Assembly: GCF_024169925.1 (NCBI RefSeq)
Contig: NZ_JALJXF010000001.1
Location: 2,548,001 to 2,612,000 of the forward strand
Reading direction: 5' to 3'
DNA: 64,000 nt
From: Methylorubrum extorquens
GTDB taxonomy: Bacteria > Pseudomonadota > Alphaproteobacteria > Rhizobiales > Beijerinckiaceae
Shown here: in pieces, positions 55,841-64,000 of the stretch
Numbering within the stretch: position 1 is the first letter of the stretch
Layout: every line of letters starts with the position of its first letter
Notes under the pieces: model-generated
The model's database searches: none
What the model saw: the letters and a program-made list of their open reading frames with translations, nothing else
What the model was told of the DNA's origin: nothing
Made by a program: the position numbers and the translations under genes

Positions 55841-58800
55841 CGCGGGCCAGCCCCTCCAGAACGCCGACGTAGCGGCGCATGTCGTAGGCCGTCACCAGCC
55901 CGCGCATCTGCGCGATGAAGGCGGGCGGCACGGCGGCGTCGGTCTCCAGTTCGGTGAGCTTGGCCTCGATGCCGCGCACATGGCCGATCCGGCCGAGGCG
56001 CAGCAGCGCGGTGACGTGCTCGGGCGGCACGACTCCGCCGCGCGCCACGTCGTCCTTCGCGGCGTCGGCCGGACGTTCGGGACCCATGATCGGGCGGGTT
56101 TCCGGGGCGGGGCCGGGCAGTGGGCGGGCGGTACCCAGAAGCCCCGTGATCCTCTCCAGAAGGTCCTGCATGTCGAACGGCTTGGCGATGATGTCGTCAT
56201 GCGGCGCATCCGCTCCGCGGCTCGGACTGATCTCGTGGACGTTGGCCGACATCATCGCGATCCGGGCGGCAAAGCCGGTCTCGCGCAACGTTCGCGCCAC
56301 TTCCCAGCCGCTCATGCCCGGCATGGCGATGTCGAGCAGGATCAGCGCCGGCTCGCGCGCCTTCGCCAAGGCAAGACAGGCCGGGCCGTCCGGCGCCTCG
56401 GCGACCGTGAAGCCGAGAGGTTCGAGGATCTCGCGCATCAGCGCACGGTGGGCGGGATCGTCGTCGGCGACGAGAACGAGGCGGCCGGCCTCCGTCGGGG
56501 CCGGACGTGCCCAGGCGGCGGGGGGCGGCATCGCGGCGGGCACGGGGCGGTTCACCGAGGCCAGCATCAGCCGCACCCGGAAGCAGGTGCCGGCCCCGAC
56601 CCGGCTCTCGACGGTGATCTCGCCGCCCATCACCTGCGCCAGCAGACCCGCGATGGTCAGCCCGAGCCCGGTGCCCGGCGCCGCGCGGGCGGCGGGCATC
56701 GAGCCGCGCTCGAACGGCTCGAAGATCCGGCCGAGATCGGCCTCCGGAATGCCGAGACCGGTGTCGCGGATCGTGAAGACGGCGACCTGCCCGCGATAGG
56801 TCATCTCCAGGGCGACCTCGCCCTCGGGCGTGAACTTGATGGCGTTGGAGAGGAGATTGAGCAGGATCTGTCGCAGGCGCTTCTCGTCCGTCGCCACCAC
56901 CGCCGGCAGGATTTCGGGCCGGGTGAAGCGGAAACGCAGCCCCGCACCTTCGGCCTGGAGCCGCACCATGTCGACGATCTGGGCGAGGAAGTCGGCAAGC
57001 CGAATCTCGTTGCGGTGGGTTTGGAGCCGGCCGGCCTCCATCCGCGAGATGTCGAGCAGGCCGTCGATCAGTCCGGAAAGATGCTGGGCGCTGCGGCGGA
57101 TCACCCGGATGCCGTTTCGGCGGGGTTCCGGGATGCTGGGGTCGCCCTCCAGTAACTGCGCGTAGCCGAGAACGGCGTTGAGCGGCGTGCGCAACTCGTG
57201 GCTGATGCCGACGACGTAGCGGCTCTTGGCGAGGTTGGCGGCCTCCGCCGTCTCCTTGGCCTGCTGCAGTTTGGCGTCGGTGACCTTGTGGGCGGCGATC
57301 TCGGCCTCGTAGAGGGCGGTCTGGCGCGCGGTCTCTTCCTGCGCGACGCGGCGGCTCTCCTGGGCCAGCACGAACAGCCACGCGACCACGCCGAGAATGA
57401 CGATCAGGATGAAGAACAGGCTGGTGAGCGCCGCGCGCAGGGTTTCGCCATGCTCCGGATGCGCGGCGGCCGCACCCGCATGGACGATGACGAGGATCAG
57501 CCCGATCACCGTGATCAGGGTCATCATCAGCGCGAGGTAGCGGCCGAGCGGCGCGCCGATCCAGGCGGCGGTGCGCGCGGGCAGCACGCGGGAGAGCGCG
57601 TCGTGGGCCTGCACCTCCAGCCGCCCGTGCGGCTTGCACAGGTCGCCGCAGCGGGCGTCGAGCGAGCAGCACAGCGAGCAGATCGGCCCGGAATAGGCCG
57701 GGCACTGTGCCATGTCCTCGGCCTCGAACGGGTGCTCGCAGACCCGGCAGGTGATCTCCTCCCGATCCCAGGCGGTCTGTGGGTCGCGGGCGAGGTAGCG
57801 CTTGCCCCCGGTCGCGAGCGCGATGGCGGGTGCGGCGGCGAAGGCGGTGGCGAGCGCCAGCATCGGCGCGAAGGGCTGAATCGCGTCGCCGAACAGGCCG
57901 GCATGGACGAGGCAGCCGGCGATGAGCGAGAGCACCATCGCCCCGGTGCCGACGGGGTTGATGGCGTAGAGATGCGCCCGCTTGAACTCGATGCCCGGCG
58001 GCGACAGCCCGAGCGGCTTGTTGACCGCGAGATCGGCGGCAAGCGCCCCGACCCAGGCCGAGACCACGCAGGCATAGAGCGGCAGCGTGCTCTCGATGGT
58101 CTTGTCGATGCCGAGTTCCATCAGCAGGAGCGCGATGGCGACGTTGAACACGAGCCAGACGACGCGCCCAGGATGGCTGTGGGTGAGGCGCGAGAAGAAG
58201 TTCGACCACGCGATCGAACCGGCATAGGCGTTGGTCACGTTGATCTTGAGCTGCGAGATCACCACGAAAAGGCCGGTCAGCGCCAGCGCGACGCCGGGCG
58301 AACCCGAGACGTAGCCGAAGGCGACGGCGTACATCTGCGTCGGCTCGGCGGCGCGCTCCGGCGAGATGCCGTGGCCCAGCGCCAGCACCGTCAGGAAGGC
58401 GCCGAGCAGGATCTTGAGCATGCCGGGCACGATCCAGCCCGCACCCGCCGAGAGCACCCCGATCCACCAGCGCCAATCGCCCTTCCCTTGGGGCGGCGGC
58501 ATGAACCGCAAGAAGTCCACCTGCTCGCCGACCTGCGCCAGCAGTGCCAGCAGGATGCCGGAAGCGAGCCCGAACAGGCGCAGGTCGAAGCCCGCGCCCG
58601 CGGCTTCCAGGCCGGGATAGCCGGTGAAGGCTTCGAACGGCACCGGCCCCGAGAGCCAGATGCAGACGAGCGGCAGCAGGTTGAGGCCGATCCAGAGCGG
58701 CTGCGTCCAGAGTTGGAAACGGCTGATGAGGCGGATGCCGTAGATCACCAGCGGGATCACCGCCCCCGCGCTGACGATGTAGCCGATCCAGAGCGGCAGG

Positions 58801-59234
58801 CCGAAGCAGAGCTGCAGCGCCAGCGCCATGATCGCCGCTTCGATGGCGAAGAAAAGGAAGGTGAAGCCGGCATAGATCAGCGAGGTAATCGTCGAGCCGA
58901 GATAGCCGAAGCCCGCCCCGCGGGTGAGGAGGTCGATATCGACGCCGTAGCGGGCGGCGTAGATCGTGATCGGCGCGGCGGTGGCGAAGATGATGAGCCC
59001 GACGACGAGCACGGCGGCGAACGTGTTGGTGAAGCCCGTGGCGAGCACCAGCGTGCCGCCGATGGCTTCCAGCGCCAGGAACGAGAGCGAGCCGAGCGCC
59101 GTCTGCGCGATGCGGAAGGACGACCAGCGCCGCGCCTTCTTTGCGGTGAAGCGCAGGGCATAGTCTTCCAGCGTCTCGTCGGCGACGAGGCGGTTGTAGT
59201 CCCGACGGATCGGGATGATGGACCGGGCGCTCAG
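55833..59234 (-). CDS. NCS1-transporter/hybrid histidine kinase fusion
   Basis: 1133 residues if started at the CTG at 59234, which has GAGGA seven bases upstream. The first canonical start (GTG at 59048) would cut away 62 conserved residues, including RDYNRLVADETLEDYALRFT and SLSFLALEAIGGTLVL, which match the N-terminus of NCS1 nucleobase permeases. Layout: NCS1-like transporter with about 12 helices (to about 480), a cysteine cluster CRVCEHPFE...CPAYSGPICSLCC...CGDLC (496-533), two more helices (about 560-625), HisKA with His679 (GISHELRTPLN), HATPase (DTGLGIP, PGTGLGLTIAG), and a receiver with Asp968 (LILLDIAMPG). It probably senses or imports a purine, pyrimidine or urea-like compound and phosphorylates the adjacent LuxR-type regulator. 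Confidence 0.85.
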   Translation of the reverse strand: MSARSIIPIRRDYNRLVADETLEDYALRFTAKKARRWSSFRIAQTALGSLSFLALEAIGGTLVLATGFTNTFAAVLVVGLIIFATAAPITIYAARYGVDIDLLTRGAGFGYLGSTITSLIYAGFTFLFFAIEAAIMALALQLCFGLPLWIGYIVSAGAVIPLVIYGIRLISRFQLWTQPLWIGLNLLPLVCIWLSGPVPFEAFTGYPGLEAAGAGFDLRLFGLASGILLALLAQVGEQVDFLRFMPPPQGKGDWRWWIGVLSAGAGWIVPGMLKILLGAFLTVLALGHGISPERAAEPTQMYAVAFGYVSGSPGVALALTGLFVVISQLKINVTNAYAGSIAWSNFFSRLTHSHPGRVVWLVFNVAIALLLMELGIDKTIESTLPLYACVVSAWVGALAADLAVNKPLGLSPPGIEFKRAHLYAINPVGTGAMVLSLIAGCLVHAGLFGDAIQPFAPMLALATAFAAAPAIALATGGKRYLARDPQTAWDREEITCRVCEHPFEAEDMAQCPAYSGPICSLCCSLDARCGDLCKPHGRLEVQAHDALSRVLPARTAAWIGAPLGRYLALMMTLITVIGLILVIVHAGAAAAHPEHGETLRAALTSLFFILIVILGVVAWLFVLAQESRRVAQEETARQTALYEAEIAAHKVTDAKLQQAKETAEAANLAKSRYVVGISHELRTPLNAVLGYAQLLEGDPSIPEPRRNGIRVIRRSAQHLSGLIDGLLDISRMEAGRLQTHRNEIRLADFLAQIVDMVRLQAEGAGLRFRFTRPEILPAVVATDEKRLRQILLNLLSNAIKFTPEGEVALEMTYRGQVAVFTIRDTGLGIPEADLGRIFEPFERGSMPAARAAPGTGLGLTIAGLLAQVMGGEITVESRVGAGTCFRVRLMLASVNRPVPAAMPPPAAWARPAPTEAGRLVLVADDDPAHRALMREILEPLGFTVAEAPDGPACLALAKAREPALILLDIAMPGMSGWEVARTLRETGFAARIAMMSANVHEISPSRGADAPHDDIIAKPFDMQDLLERITGLLGTARPLPGPAPETRPIMGPERPADAAKDDVARGGVVPPEHVTALLRLGRIGHVRGIEAKLTELETDAAVPPAFIAQMRGLVTAYDMRRYVGVLEGLARDA

Positions 59235-59261
59235 GGGGCCGTCCTCACGATGGGCGGATCA

Positions 59262-59507
59262 CCAGCTTGCAACGGATGTGCCGGCCAAGAACCTGTCCAA
59301 CCGTCCGTCACGGCACTGCACAAGAGAACCCTAACGATCGGCGCTCACGGAATCGAGAGCGGCACGCTACGGCCCGGTCTGCCGCGCTGACATACGCAAA
59401 ACAGCGTATGGGCCGTGACCCGCCATCAAGCCTAGCCTCCACCCTGTTCGAGCACGGCCGCCGACCGGCAGAGCCGTGCCGAGACAAGATACAGGGGTTG
59501 AGGCACG
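59262..59507 (+). other. Intergenic region upstream of urtA
   Basis: 246 bases between the kinase gene and urtA. It holds the palindrome at 59391-59410 and the proposed urt promoter. The kinase gene is transcribed away from here. AGGGG about eight bases before the urtA ATG serves as ribosome-binding site. Confidence 0.5.
59391..59410. promoter_or_regulatory. Palindrome CATACGC-AAAACA-GCGTATG upstream of urtA
   Basis: Seven-base arms (59391-59397 and 59404-59410) are perfect inverted repeats with a six-base spacer, 98 bases before the urtA ATG. The size suits a dimeric LuxR/NarL-type response regulator such as the one encoded at 54938-55840. Confidence 0.45.
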
Positions 59508-60761
59508 ATGGCGGACGACAAGAAGGGCCCGGACTCGGCCCTGCGGCGCAAGCTTCTCATGGGTCTCGCGGGGCTTCCCGCGCTGGCGATGATGCCGCGG
59601 ATGGCGTTTGCCGCCGCGCCGACCTCGGCCGTCAACACGACCGGGCTCGCGGTGACCGATAGCGAGGTCACGGTCGGCATCCTGCACTCGGCCACCGGCA
59701 CCATGGCGATCTCCGAGACCGGCTCGATCCAGGCCGAGAAGCTCGCCATCGCCCAGATCAACGAGATGGGCGGCGTGCTCGGCCGCAAGATCAAGGTGAT
59801 CCAGGAGGACGGCGCCTCCGATTGGCCGACCTTTGCCGAGAAGGCCAAGAAGCTCCTCGTCAACGATCATTGCGCCGCGGTGATGGGCTGCTGGACCTCG
59901 GCCTCGCGCAAGGCCGCGCTGCCGGTCTTCGAGCAGTATAACGGCCTCCTGTACTACCCGACCTTCTACGAGGGTCTGGAGCAGTCCAAGAACGTGATCT
60001 ATACCGGCCAGGAGGCGACGCAGCAGATCCTCGCCTCGCTCGATTGGGTCGCCAAGGAGAAGGGCGCCAAGTCGTTCTTCATGGTCGGCTCGGACTACAT
60101 CTGGCCGCGCACCTCGAACAAGATCGCCCGCAAGCACATCGAGAACGTGCTCAAGGGCACGGTTGCCGGCGAGGAGTACTTCCCCCTCGGCCACACGCAG
60201 TTCAACTCGGTCATCAACAAGATCAAGCTCAAGAAGCCGGACGTGATCTTCGCCGACGTCGTCGGCGGCTCGAACGTCGCCTTCTACAAGCAGCTCAAGG
60301 CGGCGGGCATCGATCTCAACAAGCAGACCCTGCTGACGATCTCGGTCACCGAGGACGAGATCGACGGCATCGGCGGCGACAACATCGCCGGCGCCTATTC
60401 CTGCATGAAGTACTTCCAATCGCTGAAGAACCCGAACAACGAGAAGTTCGTCGCCGCCTTCAAGAAGATGTGGGGCGACAAGACCGTCATCGGCGACGTG
60501 ACCCAGGCCGCCTATCTCGGCCCGTTCCTGTGGAAGATGGCGGTGGAGAAGGCCGGTTCCTTCGATGTCGATAAGGTCGCCGCGGCGTCCGCCGACATCG
60601 AGTTCAAGGAAGCGCCGGAAGGCTACGTGAAGATCCACCCGAACCATCACCTCTGGTCGAAGACCCGCGTCGCCAAGGCCCTGCCGAGCGGCCAGTTCGA
60701 GGTGGTCTACGAGAGCCCCGAGCTGATCGAGCCGAACCCCTTCCCGAAGGGCTACCAGTAG
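59508..60761 (+). CDS. urtA: Urea ABC transporter substrate-binding protein
   Basis: 417 residues. The N-terminus has a twin-arginine signal (ALRRKLLMGLAGLPALAMMP), so it is probably exported by the Tat system encoded in this window. The mature protein is of the UrtA/AmiC type: TVGILHSATGTMAISETGSI, MGGVLGRKIKVIQEDGASDW, CAAVMGCWTSASRKAALPVF and NGLLYYPTFYEGLEQSKNVI. The last blocks are specific for urea or short-amide binders as opposed to branched-chain amino acid binders. It captures urea in the periplasm. It heads urtABCDE and is followed by a stem-loop. Confidence 0.93.
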   Translation: MADDKKGPDSALRRKLLMGLAGLPALAMMPRMAFAAAPTSAVNTTGLAVTDSEVTVGILHSATGTMAISETGSIQAEKLAIAQINEMGGVLGRKIKVIQEDGASDWPTFAEKAKKLLVNDHCAAVMGCWTSASRKAALPVFEQYNGLLYYPTFYEGLEQSKNVIYTGQEATQQILASLDWVAKEKGAKSFFMVGSDYIWPRTSNKIARKHIENVLKGTVAGEEYFPLGHTQFNSVINKIKLKKPDVIFADVVGGSNVAFYKQLKAAGIDLNKQTLLTISVTEDEIDGIGGDNIAGAYSCMKYFQSLKNPNNEKFVAAFKKMWGDKTVIGDVTQAAYLGPFLWKMAVEKAGSFDVDKVAAASADIEFKEAPEGYVKIHPNHHLWSKTRVAKALPSGQFEVVYESPELIEPNPFPKGYQ

Positions 60762-60775
60762 TCGCGGGCGCTCCG

Positions 60776-60799
60776 GTCCCCTCCCTCGCGGGAGGGGAC
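60776..60799 (+). terminator. Intercistronic stem-loop after urtA
   Basis: GTCCCCTCCC (60776-60785) pairs perfectly with GGGAGGGGAC (60790-60799) around a TCGC loop, 15 bases after the urtA stop. No T-run follows. Such stems partly stop transcription or protect the binding-protein mRNA so that it exceeds the permease message. Confidence 0.6.
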
Positions 60800-60870
60800 A
60801 TCCGCGACATGACGGGCGTGGCCCGACACTTGCTGCGCTCTCCCAGAAAATTCCGCCGGAGTCACAAGCC

Positions 60871-61797
60871 ATGTTCGGCGACTATTCGCTCGCAGACCTC
60901 AGCTCGATCTTCGTGATGCAGGGCTTCGCAGGTCTGATCCTGTTTTCCGTCTACGTGCTGATGGCGCTCGGTCTGGCGATCATCTTCGGCCAGATGGGCG
61001 TCATCAACATGGCCCACGGCGAGTTCATGATCCTGGGCGCCTACGTCACCTATCTCTGCTCGAGCTTCTTCCAGACCTACCTGCCCTCGCTGTTCGGCGC
61101 GTACTTCTTCGTCGCCATGGCGCTGGCCTTCCTGGCGTCCGGGGCGATGGGGATGCTGGTGGAATGGGCGCTGATCCGCCACCTCTACAAGCGCCCGCTC
61201 GACACGCTTCTCGCGACCTGGGGCCTCTCGCTGATCCTGCAGCAGGCCTACCGCACGATCTTCGGCCCGCGCGAGGTCGGCGTCGAACTGCCGTCGTGGA
61301 TGATGGGCTCGATCCCGGTCACCGATTCCATTGAGGTGCAGATCAACGGCCTGTTCGTGATCGCGGTCACCACTGTCATCACCGTGGGTGTCGCGGTGAT
61401 CATGTACCGCTCGCGCTTCGGCGCGCAGATCCGCGCGGTGATGAGCAACCGCCCGATGGCGGGTGCCGTCGGCATCGATACCGAGAAGGTCGACCGCACC
61501 ACCTTCGGTCTCGGCTGCGGCATCGCCGGCATCGCCGGTTCGGCCTTCACCATGATCGGCTCGACCGGGCCGACCTCGGGCCAGCTCTATATCGTCGACA
61601 CCTTCCTGATCGTGGTTTTCGGGGGCGCGGCAAGCCTGCTCGGCACCATCGCCTCGGCCTTCTCGATCTCGCAGACCCAATCCACCCTCGAATTCTTCCT
61701 CTCCGGCTCAATGGCCAAGGTGCTCACCCTGCTCGCGGTGGTGGGAATCCTGATGCTGCGGCCGCAGGGCCTGTTCACCCTCAAGGTCCGTCGCTGA
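60871..61797 (+). CDS. urtB: Urea ABC transporter permease UrtB
   Basis: 308 residues, eight or so helices of the LivH/UrtB family: LMALGLAIIFGQMGVINMAHGE near the N-terminus (the GxINxAHGE motif), RPLDTLLATWGLSLILQQAY, VMSNRPMAGAVGIDTEKVDR (cytoplasmic coupling helix) and VVFGGAASLLGTIASAFSIS. It forms one half of the inner-membrane channel with UrtC. The spacing to urtA is 109 bases, occupied by a stem-loop; urtC follows after 13 bases. Confidence 0.94.
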   Translation: MFGDYSLADLSSIFVMQGFAGLILFSVYVLMALGLAIIFGQMGVINMAHGEFMILGAYVTYLCSSFFQTYLPSLFGAYFFVAMALAFLASGAMGMLVEWALIRHLYKRPLDTLLATWGLSLILQQAYRTIFGPREVGVELPSWMMGSIPVTDSIEVQINGLFVIAVTTVITVGVAVIMYRSRFGAQIRAVMSNRPMAGAVGIDTEKVDRTTFGLGCGIAGIAGSAFTMIGSTGPTSGQLYIVDTFLIVVFGGAASLLGTIASAFSISQTQSTLEFFLSGSMAKVLTLLAVVGILMLRPQGLFTLKVRR

Positions 61798-61810
61798 GGA
61801 GCGCGCCCCA

Positions 61811-62980
61811 ATGACGAGCCCAGTCCAGTCTCTGTCGAAGGCGGTCACCGTCAACGACAACCCCTTCATGAAGCCGGTCGAGTGGGTCAGCCTCGCGCTG
61901 CTGGCCGGCGTGATCCTGGTGGTCCTGCCGCTCGTGCTCGACGGCTTCCGCCTCAACCTCGTCGGCAAGTATCTCACCTACGCCTTCGTCGCCCTCGGCC
62001 TCGTCATCTGCTGGGGCTATGCCGGCATCCTGTCGCTCGGCCAGGGCGTGTTCTTCGGGCTCGGCGGCTACTGCATGGCGATGTACTTGAAGCTGGAGGC
62101 GTCCAGCGTCGAGAACACGAAGATCCAGTCGACGCCGGGCATTCCCGACTTCATGGATTGGAACCAGATCACGGAGCTTCCCTGGTTCTGGCACCCGTTC
62201 CAGAGCCTGCCGCTGACGCTGCTCCTCGTCGTCGCGGTGCCGGTGGCTTTCGCTTTCCTCATCTCGGTGGCGATGTTCAAGCGCCGCGTCGGCGGCACCT
62301 ACTTCGCCATCATCACCCAAGCCATCGCCGCGATCCTGACGATCCTGATCGTCGGCCAGCAGGGCTACACGGGGGGCATCAACGGCATCACCGATCTGCG
62401 TACCCTCCACGGCTGGGACATCCGTCAGGATAGCGCGAAGTTCATCCTCTACTTCGTCAACGGCGGCCTGCTGATCGGCTGTATCCTGATGGCTCAATAC
62501 GTGAAGAAGTCGAAGCTCGGGCGCATTCTCGTGGCCATGCGCGAGAAGGAGGACCGGGTCCGGTTCTCGGGCTACTCGGTGGCCGGCTTCAAGGTGTTCG
62601 CCTACTGCCTCGCGGCGGCTTTCGCGGCGATCGGCGGGGCGATGTTCACCCTGCAGGTCGGGTTCATGTCCCCTTCCTTCGTCGGCATCGTGCCCTCGGT
62701 CGAGATGGTGATCTACACCGCGGTCGGCGGGCGCCTGTCGCTGTTCGGCGCGGTTTGGGGGACGCTGCTCGTCAACTGGGCCAAGACCTCGTTCTCCGAG
62801 AGCTTCCCCGACCTCTGGCTGTTCGGCCTCGGCGCCCTGTTCATCGCCGTGGTGCTGATCTTCCCCAACGGTCTCGCCGGCATCTGGCGCGAGCACATCG
62901 AACCCCGCCTGTTCCGCAAGGCCAAGGGTCTGGCCCCCGTCGCCGGCCCCGCCCTGCCCCACGGCACCCCGGCCGAGTGA
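61811..62980 (+). CDS. urtC: Urea ABC transporter permease UrtC
   Basis: 389 residues of the LivM/UrtC family. LVICWGYAGILSLGQGVFFGLG is the conserved N-terminal block, GGTYFAIITQAIAAILTILI and ILVAMREKEDRVRFSGYSVA (coupling helix) follow, and VEMVIYTAVGGRLSLFGAVWG is near the end. It pairs with UrtB. The UrtC family carries the insert with FNGITD-like GGINGITDL and PWFWHPFQS seen here. Ten bases separate it from urtD. Confidence 0.94.
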   Translation: MTSPVQSLSKAVTVNDNPFMKPVEWVSLALLAGVILVVLPLVLDGFRLNLVGKYLTYAFVALGLVICWGYAGILSLGQGVFFGLGGYCMAMYLKLEASSVENTKIQSTPGIPDFMDWNQITELPWFWHPFQSLPLTLLLVVAVPVAFAFLISVAMFKRRVGGTYFAIITQAIAAILTILIVGQQGYTGGINGITDLRTLHGWDIRQDSAKFILYFVNGGLLIGCILMAQYVKKSKLGRILVAMREKEDRVRFSGYSVAGFKVFAYCLAAAFAAIGGAMFTLQVGFMSPSFVGIVPSVEMVIYTAVGGRLSLFGAVWGTLLVNWAKTSFSESFPDLWLFGLGALFIAVVLIFPNGLAGIWREHIEPRLFRKAKGLAPVAGPALPHGTPAE

Positions 62981-62990
62981 GGAAACACCC

Positions 62991-63779
<789 letters not shown>

Positions 63780-63791
63780 AGTATTGCTTTT

Positions 63792-63837
63792 GCATCATCT
63801 CCTTCCGAAAGCCGGCAACCACCTTTCGGGATGATGC
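63792..63837. repeat. Imperfect palindromic element between urtD and urtE
   Basis: Outer arms GCATCATC (63792-63799) and GATGATGC (63830-63837), inner arms CCGAAAG (63805-63811) and CTTTCGG (63823-63829); the left arm has a five-base bulge. The layout closely resembles the 45-base palindromes scattered through Rhizobiales genomes (GCATGATC...CCGAAAA...TTTTCGG...GATCATGC type). Only one copy is seen in this window. Confidence 0.55.
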
Positions 63838-63855
63838 TTTAAGGGCGAACGGATC

Positions 63856-64000
63856 ATGCTCCAGACTTCTCCCTCCTCGCTTGTGCCGCCGGTCGTGCCC
63901 GGCACCGCACCGATGCTCGCGATCTCGGATCTCCACGCGGCCTACGGCCAGAGCGAGGTGCTGCACGGCATCGACCTCGACGTCGCGCCCGGCGAGATCG
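63856..64000 (+). CDS. urtE: Urea ABC transporter ATP-binding protein UrtE, partial (5' end only)
   Basis: The ATG at 63856 opens a frame to the window end (48 residues). After an 18-residue tail it shows MLAISDLHAAYGQSEVLHGI and DLDVAPGEI, the start of the LivF/UrtE ATPase family; Walker A would lie just outside. An internal ATG at 63913 is the more usual family start, so the first 19 residues may not be translated. It completes urtABCDE. Confidence 0.88.
   Translation, partial: MLQTSPSSLVPPVVPGTAPMLAISDLHAAYGQSEVLHGIDLDVAPGEI

Noticed and set aside
57198..59390. 730-codon plus frame opposite the transporter-kinase gene
   Set aside because: Asp/Glu/Arg/Gln-rich antisense translation with no domain; the minus frame shows complete transporter and kinase motifs.

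Overview
The window is high-GC chromosomal DNA from an alphaproteobacterium, most probably of the Methylobacterium/Methylorubrum group. This rests on gene content and order: an argS - SPOR protein - nagZ - tatABC block next to dgt and erpA, a COG3904 protease-like protein, an invasion-associated-locus-B protein, an oxygen-dependent-pathway cobF, and a complete urea-type ABC transporter. No rRNA, tRNA, CRISPR array, integrase or insertion sequence was seen, so most of it looks like stable backbone with small accessory islands.

Left part (1-14.4 kb): a DUF3313 lipoprotein cut by the edge, a DHA2 drug exporter convergent with a DoxX protein, then a compact trio of acyl carrier protein, AMP-forming acyl ligase and PLP decarboxylase. 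The trio resembles the set that normally accompanies exosortase A, but no exosortase is present here. A chemoreceptor, an NAD aldehyde dehydrogenase with a clear terminator, a serine hydrolase, a secreted unknown protein and a Bcr/CflA exporter follow.

14.4-24.2 kb: a translationally coupled minus-strand operon encodes a large transglutaminase/DUF2126 protein, a fused permuted ATP-grasp/alpha-E protein and a second transglutaminase. A zinc-ribbon metallopeptidase diverges from it. Together they look like an uncharacterised peptide-ligation/amidoligase system. Next are a DUF2147 protein and a 69-residue cysteine protein preceded by two iron-box-like sites exactly 31 bp apart.

24.2-33.7 kb: an eight-gene leftward operon for organosulfonate use (ssuE, binding protein, ssuC, ssuB, ssuD, two more binding proteins, and a flavoprotein), with an AraJ-type exporter transcribed divergently.

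33.7-48 kb: cell-envelope and housekeeping genes: tatABC, nagZ, a SPOR protein, argS, a thioesterase, dgt, erpA and an RlpA-like protein. The usual scpA/scpB pair is missing between nagZ and tatA.

48-59.5 kb: a ParA/ribbon-helix-helix pair with a perfect CtrA-type motif upstream, a stand-alone PAS protein, a ClpP-like membrane protein, cobF, an overlooked 29-residue membrane peptide, an IalB protein, an SDR, and a two-component system. The kinase of that system is fused to an NCS1-type transporter through a cysteine-rich linker, and its true start seems to be a non-AUG codon or is hidden by a one-base indel.

59.5-64 kb: urtABCD and the beginning of urtE, probably controlled by the adjacent two-component system. 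The operon carries stem-loops after urtA and between urtD and urtE, and a 20-bp palindrome upstream of urtA.
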